Source: Pseudoxanthomonas broegbernensis (GTDB lineage: Bacteria; Pseudomonadota; Gammaproteobacteria; Xanthomonadales; Xanthomonadaceae). Taken from it: a DNA stretch of 64,000 bases. A program made the translations under genes and the position numbers. Positions 1-8,135 of this stretch are shown piece by piece. The first letter of the stretch is position 1. Each line of letters begins with the position of its first letter. Below the pieces are notes generated by a model. It did no database searches. It saw only the letters and a program-made list of their open reading frames with translations, and had not been told where the DNA came from. Where the stretch lies: the NCBI RefSeq assembly GCF_014202435.1, contig NZ_JACHGU010000005.1, forward strand, positions 1-64,000, written 5' to 3'.

Positions 1-339
1 CGGGCTGCTTGCGCATGCGCTGGTTCCAGACTGCAAGGAAACAGCGCTCAGCGTAGCGAAAACGGGGAGTGCCGGCACGCAGGAAATGCGCGGAAACGGC
101 TGTACGTCATGCGTGGGATGAGTTTTTCAGGGGCGACTATTTCAATATTTCACAAATAAAATCATGTACATAAATCGGGCGCGCGCCTCCTGGGCGCACT
201 AGATTTTCGCCCCCACGACGGCTCAGTGCGCGATAGCGCATACGAAAATGGCAAGGATAAACCCGACCGTTGCCGAGTCACTTGCCGGGTACACGTTCCT
301 TGGACCTTGGACGCCCAGGTCACTGGCGACGCACACCGG
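1..339. other. no recognisable gene left of the IS element
   Basis: No reading frame here looks like a real protein. A strikingly AT-rich patch (about 130-175), unlike the GC-rich surroundings, could be promoter or foreign DNA. The sequence runs up to the 6-bp target duplication of the IS481 element at 340. Confidence 0.4.
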
Positions 340-345
340 GCTAGC
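340..345. repeat. left target-site duplication GCTAGC
   Basis: Identical to 1376-1381 on the other side of the IS element; CTAG core as expected for IS481-type insertion. Confidence 0.8.
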
Positions 346-1375
346 TGTGATCTCTCAGTAGGTTGTTTATCCGGGGCATCTCTGGAAGATGGGGGTTGCG
401 AAGCCAACCCAGCCCCCCAGGAGCCCCGGATGAACCTGCATAAACATGCCCGTCTTACGCCTCGCGGTCGAGCCCTGCTTGTCGAGCGGGTGATCGATCA
501 CGGCCTGCGGGTCGAGGAAGCCGCCCACGCCGCCGGGGTGAGCATCCGCACGGCGTACAAGTGGCTCCGCCGTTTCCGCGAGGAGGGCCTGGACGGGTTG
601 CATGACCGCTCCTCGCGTCCTCTCCGATCCCCCACGGCAACCCCGCCAGGGGGGGTTGCGCAGGTGATCGCGCTGCGCCGCCAGCGACAGACCTATCGCC
701 AGATCTCGCTGGCCTTGCCCGTCGGGCCGAGCACCATCGCCCGACTGATGCAGCGTGCCGGGCTGCATCGACTGGCGGAGCTCGCGCCGGCGCGCCCGGA
801 CAACCGCTATGAGTACCCGCAGGCGGGCGACCTGCTGCACCTGGACATCAAGAAACTGGGGCGCTTCTGGCGGCCCGGACACCGGGTCACCGGTGATCTC
901 CAACGCGCATCCGACGGCGCCGGATGGGAGTTCGTCCATCTGGCCATCGACGACCACTCCCGGGTCGCCTTCGGCACCATCGAGAACGACGAGCGTGGCT
1001 CCAGCGCCTGTCGCGCATTGCTGCAGACATTGCGCTACTACCGAACCCTCGGCGTCACCTTTACCCGGGTGATGACCGACAACGGGGCCTGCTACAGGAG
1101 CCGGCGGTTCCGCCGACTCCTGCAGCGCCTGGGGCTGCGACACCTGCGCACACGGCCCTATACGCCACGCACCAACGGCAAGGCCGAACGGCTGGTCCAG
1201 ACCGCGTTGCGCGAATGGGCCTACGCCCGTTCCTATGACAACTCCCACCAGCGCCAGCAGGCACTTCCTGACTGGCTGCACCGCTACAACTGGCATCGAC
1301 CGCATGCCAGCCTGGGCTACAAGCCCCCTATCAGCCGACTCCAACTGCCGCTGAACAACCTCATGGGTTTACACA
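346..1375 (+). mobile_element. IS481-family insertion sequence, apparently complete
   Basis: The 1030-bp element starts with TGTG and ends with CACA. The left end (346-375) and the reverse complement of the right end (1346-1375) share an imperfect inverted repeat with the common block AGGTTGTT. It is flanked by the 6-bp direct repeat GCTAGC at 340-345 and 1376-1381. IS481 is known to prefer NCTAGN targets and to make 6-bp duplications, so ends, target and transposase agree. The element contains one transposase gene and no passenger. Confidence 0.88.
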
Positions 1376-1380
1376 GCTAG
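430..1380 (+). CDS. IS481-family DDE transposase
   Basis: A 316-aa transposase that would cut and join the ends of the surrounding IS. The N-terminal 60 residues form a helix-turn-helix (AAHAAGVSIRTAYKWLRRF), followed by a retroviral-type integrase core. Candidate catalytic residues are D near 139 (LHLDIKKLG), D near 217 (VMTDNGACY) and E near 253 (NGKAERLVQT), the last followed by the family's WHRPHASLGYKPP ending. The start at 430 is chosen because AGGAG lies 8 bases upstream and upstream in-frame sequence lies in or beyond the left end. The frame is open to the last base of the IS and stops in the flanking duplication. It looks intact. Confidence 0.92.
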   Translation: MNLHKHARLTPRGRALLVERVIDHGLRVEEAAHAAGVSIRTAYKWLRRFREEGLDGLHDRSSRPLRSPTATPPGGVAQVIALRRQRQTYRQISLALPVGPSTIARLMQRAGLHRLAELAPARPDNRYEYPQAGDLLHLDIKKLGRFWRPGHRVTGDLQRASDGAGWEFVHLAIDDHSRVAFGTIENDERGSSACRALLQTLRYYRTLGVTFTRVMTDNGACYRSRRFRRLLQRLGLRHLRTRPYTPRTNGKAERLVQTALREWAYARSYDNSHQRQQALPDWLHRYNWHRPHASLGYKPPISRLQLPLNNLMGLHS

Positions 1381-1381
1381 C
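1376..1381. repeat. right target-site duplication GCTAGC, carries the tnp stop codon
   Basis: Direct repeat of 340-345. The TAG at 1378-1380 is the stop codon of the transposase, so termination is supplied by the target and not by the element. Confidence 0.8.
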
Positions 1382-1434
1382 TCCGCGACGGCACGGCAGT
1401 ACGAACCGTGGCGTCGCGGCTCGTCCCGGGTGGC

Positions 1435-1971
1435 CTAATCCGCCGGCTCGGGGGCGCCCAGGGCCTTGCTGTAGATTCCGGAGCGGTCGAAGCAGCAGGC
1501 GCGTCGCTTCCCGGACGCGAGCATGTCGCAGGCGTTGGCGATCCGTCGCTCGCGCGTCTCCGCCTTCTTCGCGGACGCGATCCAGTGGATCCAGTCTCGG
1601 CGCGCGACGGGGCTGAGGCTGGACCATTGCGTCCGTGCCGGCGGCGCGGCCGCCAACGCCTTCTTCAGGTCGGGCGGAACCCGGGGCTCCGGCTCCACCG
1701 CTACCGGCGCGACTTCGGCGGCGACCGTGTCGCCCGCGACGACACCGGCCGCCTCCCGCAGCGCACGGCCCACCTTGAGCCAGTGGCTGCCCTGGCCGTC
1801 CGGCTCCAGCGTGGCCTGGAAGGGATGGCCGCCGAGGGTGCCCTCGACGGTGGTCATGCTGCGCGTGGGCAGTTTCGCGCTGGCGTCCTTCGGCAGGACG
1901 AGGAAGGTCCAGGCCGCGCCCTTCGGGCTTGCCGGCCGCAACAGTTTCGCCTTGAAGCGGATGTTCGTCAT
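1435..1971 (-). CDS. DUF1905/YdeI (OmdA)-family protein
   Basis: A 178-aa cytoplasmic protein with two recognisable parts. Residues ~1-85 match DUF1905, a small beta-barrel (FKAKLLRP...WTFLVLPKD...VEGTLGGHPFQATLEPDG). The C-terminal ~70 residues match the YdeI/OmpD-associated helical domain (PPDLKKAL...FSSLSP-like segment, RDWIHWIASAKKAETRERRI). The biochemical role of the family is not established. ATG at 1971 is preferred over an in-frame TTG two codons upstream. It follows the 83-aa gene by 27 bp and is probably the last gene of a three-gene operon. The IS481 insertion lies 60 bp beyond its stop. Confidence 0.85.
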   Translation of the reverse strand: MTNIRFKAKLLRPASPKGAAWTFLVLPKDASAKLPTRSMTTVEGTLGGHPFQATLEPDGQGSHWLKVGRALREAAGVVAGDTVAAEVAPVAVEPEPRVPPDLKKALAAAPPARTQWSSLSPVARRDWIHWIASAKKAETRERRIANACDMLASGKRRACCFDRSGIYSKALGAPEPAD

Positions 1972-1998
1972 GGCCAAAGGCGTCGCGCTCGCGCTTGC

Positions 1999-2250
1999 TC
2001 AGTAATGCAGTCCCAGTTCCACGATGCCGGGGCGGTGGGCTTCGTACAGGCTCTGGAATTCTTCCTCGGACAATTCGTCCGGCGCGTAGACCGCCACCGG
2101 CGGCCAGTCCCGTCCGTCCTGGGGCAGCGGAGTCCGCGGGCCGGCGCGCAGGGATACGCTGCGGCCATTCCAGTCGGTCACCAGCGGGGCGTCGGGCCAC
2201 TGCGCGCGCTCCCAGCCTTGGGAATCGTAGAGCAGGATGATGGTGTTCAT
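1999..2250 (-). CDS. small hypothetical protein, 83 aa
   Basis: I do not recognise this family. The protein (MNTIILLYDSQGW start) is soluble and rich in acidic and aromatic residues, with no signal peptide and no cysteine. Its ATG overlaps the stop codon of the upstream gene (ATGA at 2247-2250), which implies translational coupling, and the DUF1905 gene follows 27 bp downstream. Coupling on both sides argues that it is real despite its size. No function is proposed. Confidence 0.65.
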   Translation of the reverse strand: MNTIILLYDSQGWERAQWPDAPLVTDWNGRSVSLRAGPRTPLPQDGRDWPPVAVYAPDELSEEEFQSLYEAHRPGIVELGLHY

Positions 2251-2771
2251 GGCGGGGACTCCTTCGGTTCCGGGGTATTCGCCTCGCGCTCGCGCAGGGC
2301 GCGCGCCAGCGCCGCATCCGGTTGCAACGGCCGCGCCCAGCGCCGGTAACTGTCCGCCAGCGCCAGGCGGACCTGTGCCAGTTCGCGCGTGCCGGTATCG
2401 AGGCCGTCCATCGCCGGGGACCAGCCTGCCTGCGCGCCGGCGCCGGCCCGGGCACGCACGACGCTGCGGCAGGTCGCCTCGAGCGCGCGCGCCAGGAAGC
2501 AGGCGAACCAGGCATCGCCGGCCTGCCAGCCGGGCTGGGCGAGCAGGCCGCGTACGTAGTCGCGTGGAACGCCGGCATAGCGCTCCACTTCCGCGGCGAA
2601 TGCGGCGGGATGGCGGGAGGCGTAGCGGTCGATGTCGGCCAGGTGTGCGTCGAGCCATTCGTCGCCGGTGGCGTAGTGCGCGGGCAGCGGCGCCGGTGCG
2701 CCCAGCAGCACCGGCGGCATCGCCAGCAAGAGCAACAGGCCCAGGGCGATGCGCGTGACCGGATGCGGCAT
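2247..2771 (-). CDS. hypothetical exported protein
   Basis: A 174-aa protein starting MPHPVTRIALGLLLLLAMPP, a good Sec signal peptide with likely cleavage after LLGAPA. The mature part is helical, with a motif DEWLDAHLADIDRYASRHP and a cysteine-containing helix (WFACFLARALEATCRS). I do not recognise a characterised family. An ATG 15 bases upstream (MRRQP) is an alternative start. It is the first gene of the tightly packed 2771-1435 operon and overlaps the next gene by 4 bp. Confidence 0.7.
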   Translation of the reverse strand: MPHPVTRIALGLLLLLAMPPVLLGAPAPLPAHYATGDEWLDAHLADIDRYASRHPAAFAAEVERYAGVPRDYVRGLLAQPGWQAGDAWFACFLARALEATCRSVVRARAGAGAQAGWSPAMDGLDTGTRELAQVRLALADSYRRWARPLQPDAALARALREREANTPEPKESPP

Positions 2772-2965
2772 TGGCTGGCGGCGCATGCGGCCATTCTGCC
2801 GCAGCCGGGCGCGGCTGTCAGGGCTGGGGCGAAGCGGCCTGGCGACGAGCGGAAGGAAAAGCAGCGTATCCCTGGCCGTTGCGACGCCACGACCCTGGAT
2901 GCCCGCGCGCCTTCGCGACGCGCGGCCATGGCTTCGTGAGCCTTGAGCACCCAGGCCGCGGCGTG

Positions 2966-3445
2966 TCAGTTCCTGCCGCGCCCCTGCGAATGGCCGTACC
3001 CGCGGCGCGAGTCGCGATGGTGGGCGCGGGAGCGGTCGGAATGGCGGTCGTCGTACCCGTAACCGGTGCGATAGTGCGGCGGCGCGGGGGTGTAGTGCCG
3101 CGGCGGCGCGGTGTAGTAGGGGCGCGGCGGATGCACCACGTGGTAGCGCGGCGGCGGCGGGACGTGCACCACCACCGGGCGCGCCACGTAGCGGTAGTAG
3201 ACCGGGCGGCGCCAAGGGTCGTACTCGATCACCACCGGCTGGTAGTAGCCGCGCTCGTAGTAGTAGGGGTGGCCGCTGCGGAAGATCAGGTCGGCCACGT
3301 CCACCAGCACCCGGACCTGCACGTCGGTGGCCTCGGCGCGCAGCGGCACGACGGCGGCCGCCGCCCCGGCGCCCAACGACAACGACAGCAGGGCCGCGAA
3401 CATCCAGGCGGAGCGCATGCGGCGGACGATCGGCTTTGCGGTCAT
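2966..3445 (-). CDS. secreted Tyr/His/Pro/Arg-rich hypothetical protein
   Basis: A 159-aa protein with an N-terminal signal peptide (RRMRSAWMFAALLSLSLGAGAAAA). The mature part starts with a short ordered segment (DVQVRVLVDVADLIFRSGHPYY), then becomes low-complexity: YYRYVARPVVVHVPPPP, PRPYYTAPPRHY, and a His/Arg/Gly-rich tail. This composition is typical of envelope proteins of unknown role in xanthomonads. Metal or surface binding through His/Tyr is only a guess. The start MTAKPIVRRM is preferred because the longer frame adds no signal-like sequence. Confidence 0.7.
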   Translation of the reverse strand: MTAKPIVRRMRSAWMFAALLSLSLGAGAAAAVVPLRAEATDVQVRVLVDVADLIFRSGHPYYYERGYYQPVVIEYDPWRRPVYYRYVARPVVVHVPPPPRYHVVHPPRPYYTAPPRHYTPAPPHYRTGYGYDDRHSDRSRAHHRDSRRGYGHSQGRGRN

Positions 3446-3524
3446 GGCGGGCACTTCCCTCGGGTGTTGGAGTGAAGGTGCCGCGAACACGGTGAACCGT
3501 GCTTTAACCCGGCCGCCCGGAAAC

Positions 3525-3548
3525 CCGCCGCCGCGCGCGCGGCGGCGG
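3525..3548 (-). terminator. perfect 24-bp palindrome, probable terminator of the HAD gene
   Basis: Self-complementary run centred at 3536/3537, just past the stop of the minus-strand HAD gene at 3555. On the minus strand it is followed by GGTTT, a weak T-run. Confidence 0.5.
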
Positions 3549-3554
3549 ATGCGT

Positions 3555-4283
3555 TCAGCCGTCGTTGGCGCCCATCGCGACGATGCGCGCCACCGCCTCG
3601 CCGAGCTGCGCCGGCGATGGCACGGAAAGCACCCGCGGATGGGCTTCGGCCAGGCCGTGCTCGGCCTCGTGCGCCCAGGTCAGCGGATAGGGAACATGCA
3701 CGCCCCACCCGCCCAGGCGCACCACCGGCTCGATGTCCGAGCGCAGCGAGTTGCCGATCATCACGAAGCGCGATGCATCGATGCCGAATTCGGCCAGCAC
3801 CCTGGCATAGGTGGGCGGGTCCTTCTCCGAGACGATCTCGATGCGCGGGAACAGGTCGCCCAGCCCGGAGCGGGCGATCTTGTCCTCCTGGTGGAACAGG
3901 TCGCCCTTGGTGATCAACACCACCGGCCAGCGCGAGGCGATGGCGGCCACCGCCTCGCGGATGCCGTCGATCAGCTCCACCGGATGCTGCAGCGTGGCCC
4001 GGCCGATCTCCACCACGCGCTGCAGGTCGCGCGCGGCGATGCGGCCGTCGGTCAGCTCGATGGCCGCCTCGATCATCGACAGGGTCATGCCCTTGGCGCC
4101 GTAGCCGAACACCTTGAGGTTTCGGCGCTCCACCTCGAGCAGATGGCGCAGGGTACCGGCATCGTGCAGGTCGACGTAGCGGCCGATGATCTCCTCGTAC
4201 TGCTTCTCGGCCGCGCGGTAATAGTCCTCGCTGCGCCAGAGGGTGTCGTCGCCGTCGAAGCCGACCAGGCTGATATCGGGCAT
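3555..4283 (-). CDS. HAD-superfamily hydrolase
   Basis: A 242-aa phosphatase-type protein. Motif I is GFDGDDTLW near residue 10 (nucleophile Asp plus general-acid Asp), motif II is VVLITKGD (Thr/Lys), and motif III/IV is FVMIGNSLRSDI. A helical cap (~20-100) with YYRAAEKQYEEIIGRYVD lies between motifs I and II, as in subclass I HADs. The substrate cannot be told from sequence; phosphoglycolate- or nucleotidase-like activity is possible. ATG at 4283 is chosen over an in-frame GTG four codons upstream. It is a single gene with a palindrome after its stop. Confidence 0.85.
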   Translation of the reverse strand: MPDISLVGFDGDDTLWRSEDYYRAAEKQYEEIIGRYVDLHDAGTLRHLLEVERRNLKVFGYGAKGMTLSMIEAAIELTDGRIAARDLQRVVEIGRATLQHPVELIDGIREAVAAIASRWPVVLITKGDLFHQEDKIARSGLGDLFPRIEIVSEKDPPTYARVLAEFGIDASRFVMIGNSLRSDIEPVVRLGGWGVHVPYPLTWAHEAEHGLAEAHPRVLSVPSPAQLGEAVARIVAMGANDG

Positions 4284-4361
4284 GGGAGTGGCCACCGGTT
4301 TGCGCGGGAGCGCAGGATAACGCGGTGGCGGGTTGCGCGGCGGTGGGGTGTACTGTGGGTC

Positions 4362-4384
4362 GCCGGCTGTATCCGGCTCCTACA
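4362..4384 (-). repeat. GTAG-type REP palindrome
   Basis: On the minus strand it reads GTAGGAGCCGGATACAGCC, the same design as copies at 18481 and 20734: a GTAG head followed by a GCCGG...CCGGC hairpin. These resemble the GTAG (SMAG) elements described in Stenotrophomonas, which are mobilised by RAYT transposases. Confidence 0.7.
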
Positions 4385-4460
4385 ACGAAGAGTGGGACGT
4401 CCCAAAGTCTTCGCGCGCGGGAGGGAGGCGCCGAAGAACGCGGGGCGCCCGCCCGGGTAC

Positions 4461-4500
4461 GCCGCCGTGCGCGGCGGGCAAGCACGCCGCGCACGGTGGC
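4461..4500 (-). terminator. strong hairpin downstream of the EF-hand gene
   Basis: 15-bp arms (4461-4475 and 4486-4500) with one mismatch and a 10-base loop, starting 5 bases past the EF-hand stop codon. There is no clear T-tract. Confidence 0.55.
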
Positions 4501-4504
4501 GCGG

Positions 4505-4861
4505 TCACTCCTGTGCGGCGTCCGCCTGCTGCTTCTGGACGTAGCTGCGGTATTCGTCGCCGGTCAGCTCGCCATCGGCGTCGCTGTCGGCCTCGGCGAA
4601 TACGTTGGCCAGGCCGGCGTGGCGTTGCGCTTCCTGGCGGCTCAGGTTGCCGTTGCCGTCCGCATCCAGGTCCGCCCAGCTCAGGCCCTCGCCGCGGGCG
4701 GCGGACTGATGCGCCTGCTGCTCGGCCGCGCCGGTGGCTGGCGCATGGGTGGACTCGGCCTGCGCCGGCTGCGCGTCGGTCGGCGCAGTCTGCGCCATGG
4801 CCAGCGGCGCGGCGGCCAGGCCGAGGATGAGGAAACCAGGGATGAGGCGCGGGTGGGTCAT
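4505..4861 (-). CDS. exported EF-hand calcium-binding protein
   Basis: A 118-aa protein. Its signal peptide MTHPRLIPGFLILGLAAAPLAMA is followed by an Ala/Gln-rich linker and two EF-hand loops: DLDADGNGNLSRQE and EADSDADGELTGDE. Both keep Asp/Asn at positions 1, 3 and 5 and Glu at 12, so calcium binding is likely. It is presumably periplasmic, and its partner is unknown. The start at 4861 is set by an AGGAG about 8 bases upstream and by the signal peptide; a longer frame exists but lacks an export signal. A strong hairpin follows the stop. Confidence 0.85.
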   Translation of the reverse strand: MTHPRLIPGFLILGLAAAPLAMAQTAPTDAQPAQAESTHAPATGAAEQQAHQSAARGEGLSWADLDADGNGNLSRQEAQRHAGLANVFAEADSDADGELTGDEYRSYVQKQQADAAQE

Positions 4862-5068
4862 GGCATGCTCCTGCGGAAGGGATGGGCGTGGACGCGTGCT
4901 TGCCATCCACGGCCATGAACTTGCCCGGCGGCGCATGAATCGCCCTTGCGGCGCGACCGGCGCCTCGACATGGGGTTAACCACCGCGCGGCGACGAACGT
5001 CTACCGCATCGGTTAGCCAGGCATGAGGAGCCGGTTAGGCGAAGGTTCAACCCACCGGAAACTGCGAC

Positions 5069-5461
5069 CTACGTCGCCTCATCGCCGTCCGCGGCGGCGG
5101 CATCGACGCCCAAGCGGCCGCTGAACAGCCACCATCCCAGCACCGTGCCGCACAGCGATCCGATCACTTCCAGCAGCACGCGCGCGCCCAGGTGGTCGGC
5201 ATCATGGATGCCGGCCAGCGCAAGGCGTGCGTACAGCGGCGATTCGAGCTTGGCCACGCCCAGGTAGAACAGGTTCCAGGTGTCGATGCCGGCGGCCACG
5301 ACCACGGCGATCGCGGCGCCCCAGCCCACCGCCTGGCCGATGGACAGCCCGGCGCGGCGGCACACCCAGGCCCAGCCGGCGTATACCGCCACGCCGATGA
5401 GGAAGGCGATCAGCCCGGCTTCGAGAGCGCCGAGCAGACCGGTGTGCAGGGAGAGGTTCAT
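5069..5461 (-). CDS. hypothetical inner-membrane protein
   Basis: A 130-aa protein with three or four predicted membrane helices: residues ~10-30 (LGALEAGLIAFLIGVAVYAGW), ~45-62 (VGWGAAIAVVVAAG) and ~100-118 (LLEVIGSLCGTVLGWWLF). The C-terminus is acidic. I recognise no family. It lies 49 bp after the CPXCG gene on the same strand and may be the last gene of the D-Ala-D-Ala dipeptidase transcript. Confidence 0.65.
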   Translation of the reverse strand: MNLSLHTGLLGALEAGLIAFLIGVAVYAGWAWVCRRAGLSIGQAVGWGAAIAVVVAAGIDTWNLFYLGVAKLESPLYARLALAGIHDADHLGARVLLEVIGSLCGTVLGWWLFSGRLGVDAAAADGDEAT

Positions 5462-5510
5462 TGAGGAGCGGCATGCGACGGGAACGCACAGTCTAAACGG
5501 CGCCGCCGCT

Positions 5511-5702
5511 TCAGGCCTCGTCCTCGCGCTGGGCGACCACGCGGGCGGGCCCCTCCGGCTGCTCGACGCTCACCGTCATCACCATGGGACGGCAGCACAC
5601 CTGGCAATCCTCGACGTACTGCTGGTCGCCCGCGCCCGCGTCGACCGCCACGTCGATGGGCTCGCCGCAATAGGGACACCGCAGTTCCAGCCAGTCGATC
5701 AT
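5511..5702 (-). CDS. CPXCG-motif cysteine-rich small protein
   Basis: A 63-aa protein with two CxxC knuckles, RCPYCGEP at ~9-15 and DCQVCCRPM at ~32-40. This is the pattern of the Cys_rich_CPXG family, short predicted zinc-binding proteins of unknown function common in gammaproteobacteria. It begins 7 bp after the stop of the upstream VanX-type peptidase, so the two are almost certainly co-transcribed. No role is known; the link to cell-wall peptide metabolism is positional only. Confidence 0.85.
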   Translation of the reverse strand: MIDWLELRCPYCGEPIDVAVDAGAGDQQYVEDCQVCCRPMVMTVSVEQPEGPARVVAQREDEA

Positions 5703-5709
5703 CGCAGCC

Positions 5710-6498
5710 TCAGCGCACGGGGAAATCATGGGCGGTGCCGGGGTCGGGCTCCGGGTGCAGGGTGTAGTGCCACCACTCCTGCGGATAGTTGCGCAGGCCC
5801 TGCGCGGCCATCGCCGCGCGCAGGCGCTGGCGGTGGTCGCGCTGCGCCGGCGCGATCGCCGCCGCGCCGGTGTGGGCCAGCGGGTCGAAGAAGTCGAACG
5901 GCGTGCCCATGTCCAGCGGGGCGCAGCCATCGGCGCCGCAGCGGACCAGGGTCGCGTCCAGGGTGGCGCCGCGGCTGTGCCCGGAGGTCGCGGCGATGTA
6001 GCCGGGCACCAGGGCCGCCTTGTCCACGCGCGGATACCAGCGCGCCTTCAGCGCCGGATCGTCCGGCCCGTCCGCCCAGGCCATGAAGCTGCGCACGGCG
6101 CGCACCGGGCGGTAGCAATCGTAGATGCGCAGACCCAATCCCTGCGCCCGCAGCGCAGCCTGTACCCGCGCCACGGCCTCGGCCGCCGGCCGCAGCAACC
6201 AGCAGCGGCCGCCTTCGTAGCCCGGCACCGGTGCACCGGTGAAGTTGTCGCTGCCCGCATAGCGCAGTTCCACCTGGACGTCCGGCGCCAGCGTGCGCAC
6301 GTCGACCATGCCCGCGGCGGCCGCGTCGCCGGCGGGCGGCGGCATCGGTTCGGCCGCCATCGCCGGCATGCCGGCCAGCGCAAAGGGCGCGAGCGCGAGG
6401 AGGCGAAGACAGACGGCGCGGCGGGCGGATGCCCTGCCCGCACGCGGAAGGGGCGGGGTGGCCCCGGTGCGACGCTCGCCTGGAATCGGCACGTTCAT
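5710..6498 (-). CDS. ddpX: D-alanyl-D-alanine dipeptidase, VanX/DdpX type
   Basis: A 262-aa M15D metallopeptidase predicted to hydrolyse D-Ala-D-Ala to D-alanine. The zinc site is visible as SGHSRGATLDATL (His and Asp ligands) and EWWHYTL (catalytic Glu and third ligand His). YDCYRPVRAV supplies the family's conserved Arg. An N-terminal hydrophobic stretch (ALAPFALAGMPAMAAEP) after an Arg-rich leader suggests export to the periplasm, where released wall peptides occur. It is divergent from the NlpC/P60-epimerase operon across a 161-bp intergenic region, which suggests shared control. Given this neighbourhood, peptide salvage is more likely than glycopeptide resistance. Confidence 0.9.
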   Translation of the reverse strand: MNVPIPGERRTGATPPLPRAGRASARRAVCLRLLALAPFALAGMPAMAAEPMPPPAGDAAAAGMVDVRTLAPDVQVELRYAGSDNFTGAPVPGYEGGRCWLLRPAAEAVARVQAALRAQGLGLRIYDCYRPVRAVRSFMAWADGPDDPALKARWYPRVDKAALVPGYIAATSGHSRGATLDATLVRCGADGCAPLDMGTPFDFFDPLAHTGAAAIAPAQRDHRQRLRAAMAAQGLRNYPQEWWHYTLHPEPDPGTAHDFPVR

Positions 6499-6659
6499 GC
6501 TGCAGGGGCCGGGCCGTGGTGGAACCCAGGGTAATCCCGCCGCCTGGACGATGGGAATCCGGCTTGCGCGCCTGTCGTCCACGGATCCTCCGGGAAGGCG
6601 GCCGTCGCCAGCGTGCCGGAGGCTACACTTGCCGGCGCATGCCGGAATACGGGAACGCG

Positions 6660-8135
6660 ATGCGCTTGAACACCGGCCCCCTCGCCACGCTGCCCGCATG
6701 CGCGGTGGCCGCCCCCCTGCCCGCGCGTACCGGTGCCCGCCGCTGCGCCGTGCTGGCCGCCGCCGTGCTGGCGCTCGCCGCGCCATTGCCGGGCACAGCC
6801 ACGGAAGCCGAAGCGTTGCCGGTGATGGCCAGCGTGGACGCCGACGCGCTGTCTCCCGAACACTGGATCGCGAAGCTGGCCGAACCGGACCGGCCGATCC
6901 TGGACCGCGCCGGCATCCAGGCGCAGAACGCGCGCATGCGTGCGCTGGACCCCTCCATCCACGACCTCGCCACGCTGCCCGACCCGCTGCCGCGCGCATG
7001 GGTGCGCGAGCGGATCGAGGCACTGTCCGTCCTGCCGGCGAACCCGCTGTACGACGGCCACGGCACGCCGCTGCCGCCGCGTTCCCTTCGAATGCTGCGG
7101 CGCGCCCTGGCGCTGGAGGCGATCGCGCCGGAACGGCCGCTGCACTACGGCCTGGTCGTGCGCCGCGCCGACCTGCGCACCTTCCCCACCCGGGCGAGCG
7201 CTTTCTCCTCGCCGCGGGACACCGACATCGACCGCTTCCAGGAGTCGGCGCTGTTCCCCGGCGATGCGGTGGCGGTGCTGCACGAAAGCCGCGACGGCCG
7301 CTGGCTGTTCGTGGCCAGCGAGCGCTACCTGGCGTGGATCGCGGCCGCCGACGTCGCCCTGGGCGGGCGCGACGCCGTCCTCGGCTACGCGCGGCGCACG
7401 CCCTATCGGGTGGCCACCGGCGCGCACGTGCGTACCGCCATCGCCCCCGGCGAACCGCGCGTGTCGGCGCTGCCGCTGGAGATGGGCGTACGCCTGCCGC
7501 TGCGCGCGGACTGGCCGCCGGAGCAGCCGGTCCATGGCCAGCTCCCGGTGGCCGCGCACGTGGTCGAACTGCCGGTACGCGATGCCGAGGGGCGCCTGCA
7601 GGCGATGCCGGCGCTGGTCCCGCGCGCGGCGGACATGGCCGGCGACTACCTGCCGCTGACCCCGGCCCACCTCATCGGCCAGGCGTTCAAGTTCCTCGGC
7701 GAGCGCTACGGCTGGGGCCATGCGCACGGCACCCGCGACTGCAGCGGCTTTGTCTCCGAGGTCTACCGCAGCTTCGGCGTGCTGCTGCCGCGCAACACCG
7801 GCGACCAGGCTGCCAGCCCGGCCCTGGACCGCATCGCGTTCGCGCCGCGGGACGGCCATGCCGCGCGCATGGCCGCCGTGCGCGCGCTGCGGCCCGGCGA
7901 CCTGGTCTACATTCCCGGCCATGTGCTCATGGCCATCGGCCGGCAGGACGGCATGACCTACGTGATCCACGACATCCATGGCGGCCGCTGGCGCGCCGCC
8001 GACGGCACCGTGGCCGAAGGCAGGCTCAACGGCGTGGTGGTCACGCCGCTGGAACCGATGCTGGCCGGCGACGGCCGGCCCTACGTCGACCACATGGTCG
8101 CCATCCAGCGGATCCGGCCGGCGGCCGCACCATGA
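6660..8135 (+). CDS. SH3-containing NlpC/P60 peptidase, probable gamma-D-Glu dipeptide hydrolase
   Basis: A 491-aa protein predicted to cut L-Ala-gamma-D-Glu bonds or gamma-D-Glu-diamino-acid bonds in murein peptides, like YkfC. A signal-like segment (RRCAVLAAAVLALAAPLPG) is followed by SH3-like domains (~130-320) and a C-terminal NlpC/P60 domain with catalytic Cys in GTRDCSGFVSEV, His in IPGHVLMAIG and a third polar residue in HDIHGG. An ATG at 6639 is an alternative start. It is the first gene of a four-gene operon and overlaps the epimerase gene by ATGA. A TACACT box at ~6625 may be a promoter element. Confidence 0.87.
   Translation: MRLNTGPLATLPACAVAAPLPARTGARRCAVLAAAVLALAAPLPGTATEAEALPVMASVDADALSPEHWIAKLAEPDRPILDRAGIQAQNARMRALDPSIHDLATLPDPLPRAWVRERIEALSVLPANPLYDGHGTPLPPRSLRMLRRALALEAIAPERPLHYGLVVRRADLRTFPTRASAFSSPRDTDIDRFQESALFPGDAVAVLHESRDGRWLFVASERYLAWIAAADVALGGRDAVLGYARRTPYRVATGAHVRTAIAPGEPRVSALPLEMGVRLPLRADWPPEQPVHGQLPVAAHVVELPVRDAEGRLQAMPALVPRAADMAGDYLPLTPAHLIGQAFKFLGERYGWGHAHGTRDCSGFVSEVYRSFGVLLPRNTGDQAASPALDRIAFAPRDGHAARMAAVRALRPGDLVYIPGHVLMAIGRQDGMTYVIHDIHGGRWRAADGTVAEGRLNGVVVTPLEPMLAGDGRPYVDHMVAIQRIRPAAAP

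Noticed and set aside
5710-6498. VanX homologue as evidence of vancomycin resistance
   Set aside because: There is no VanH, VanA-type ligase or VanRS nearby, and the neighbours point to murein peptide salvage.
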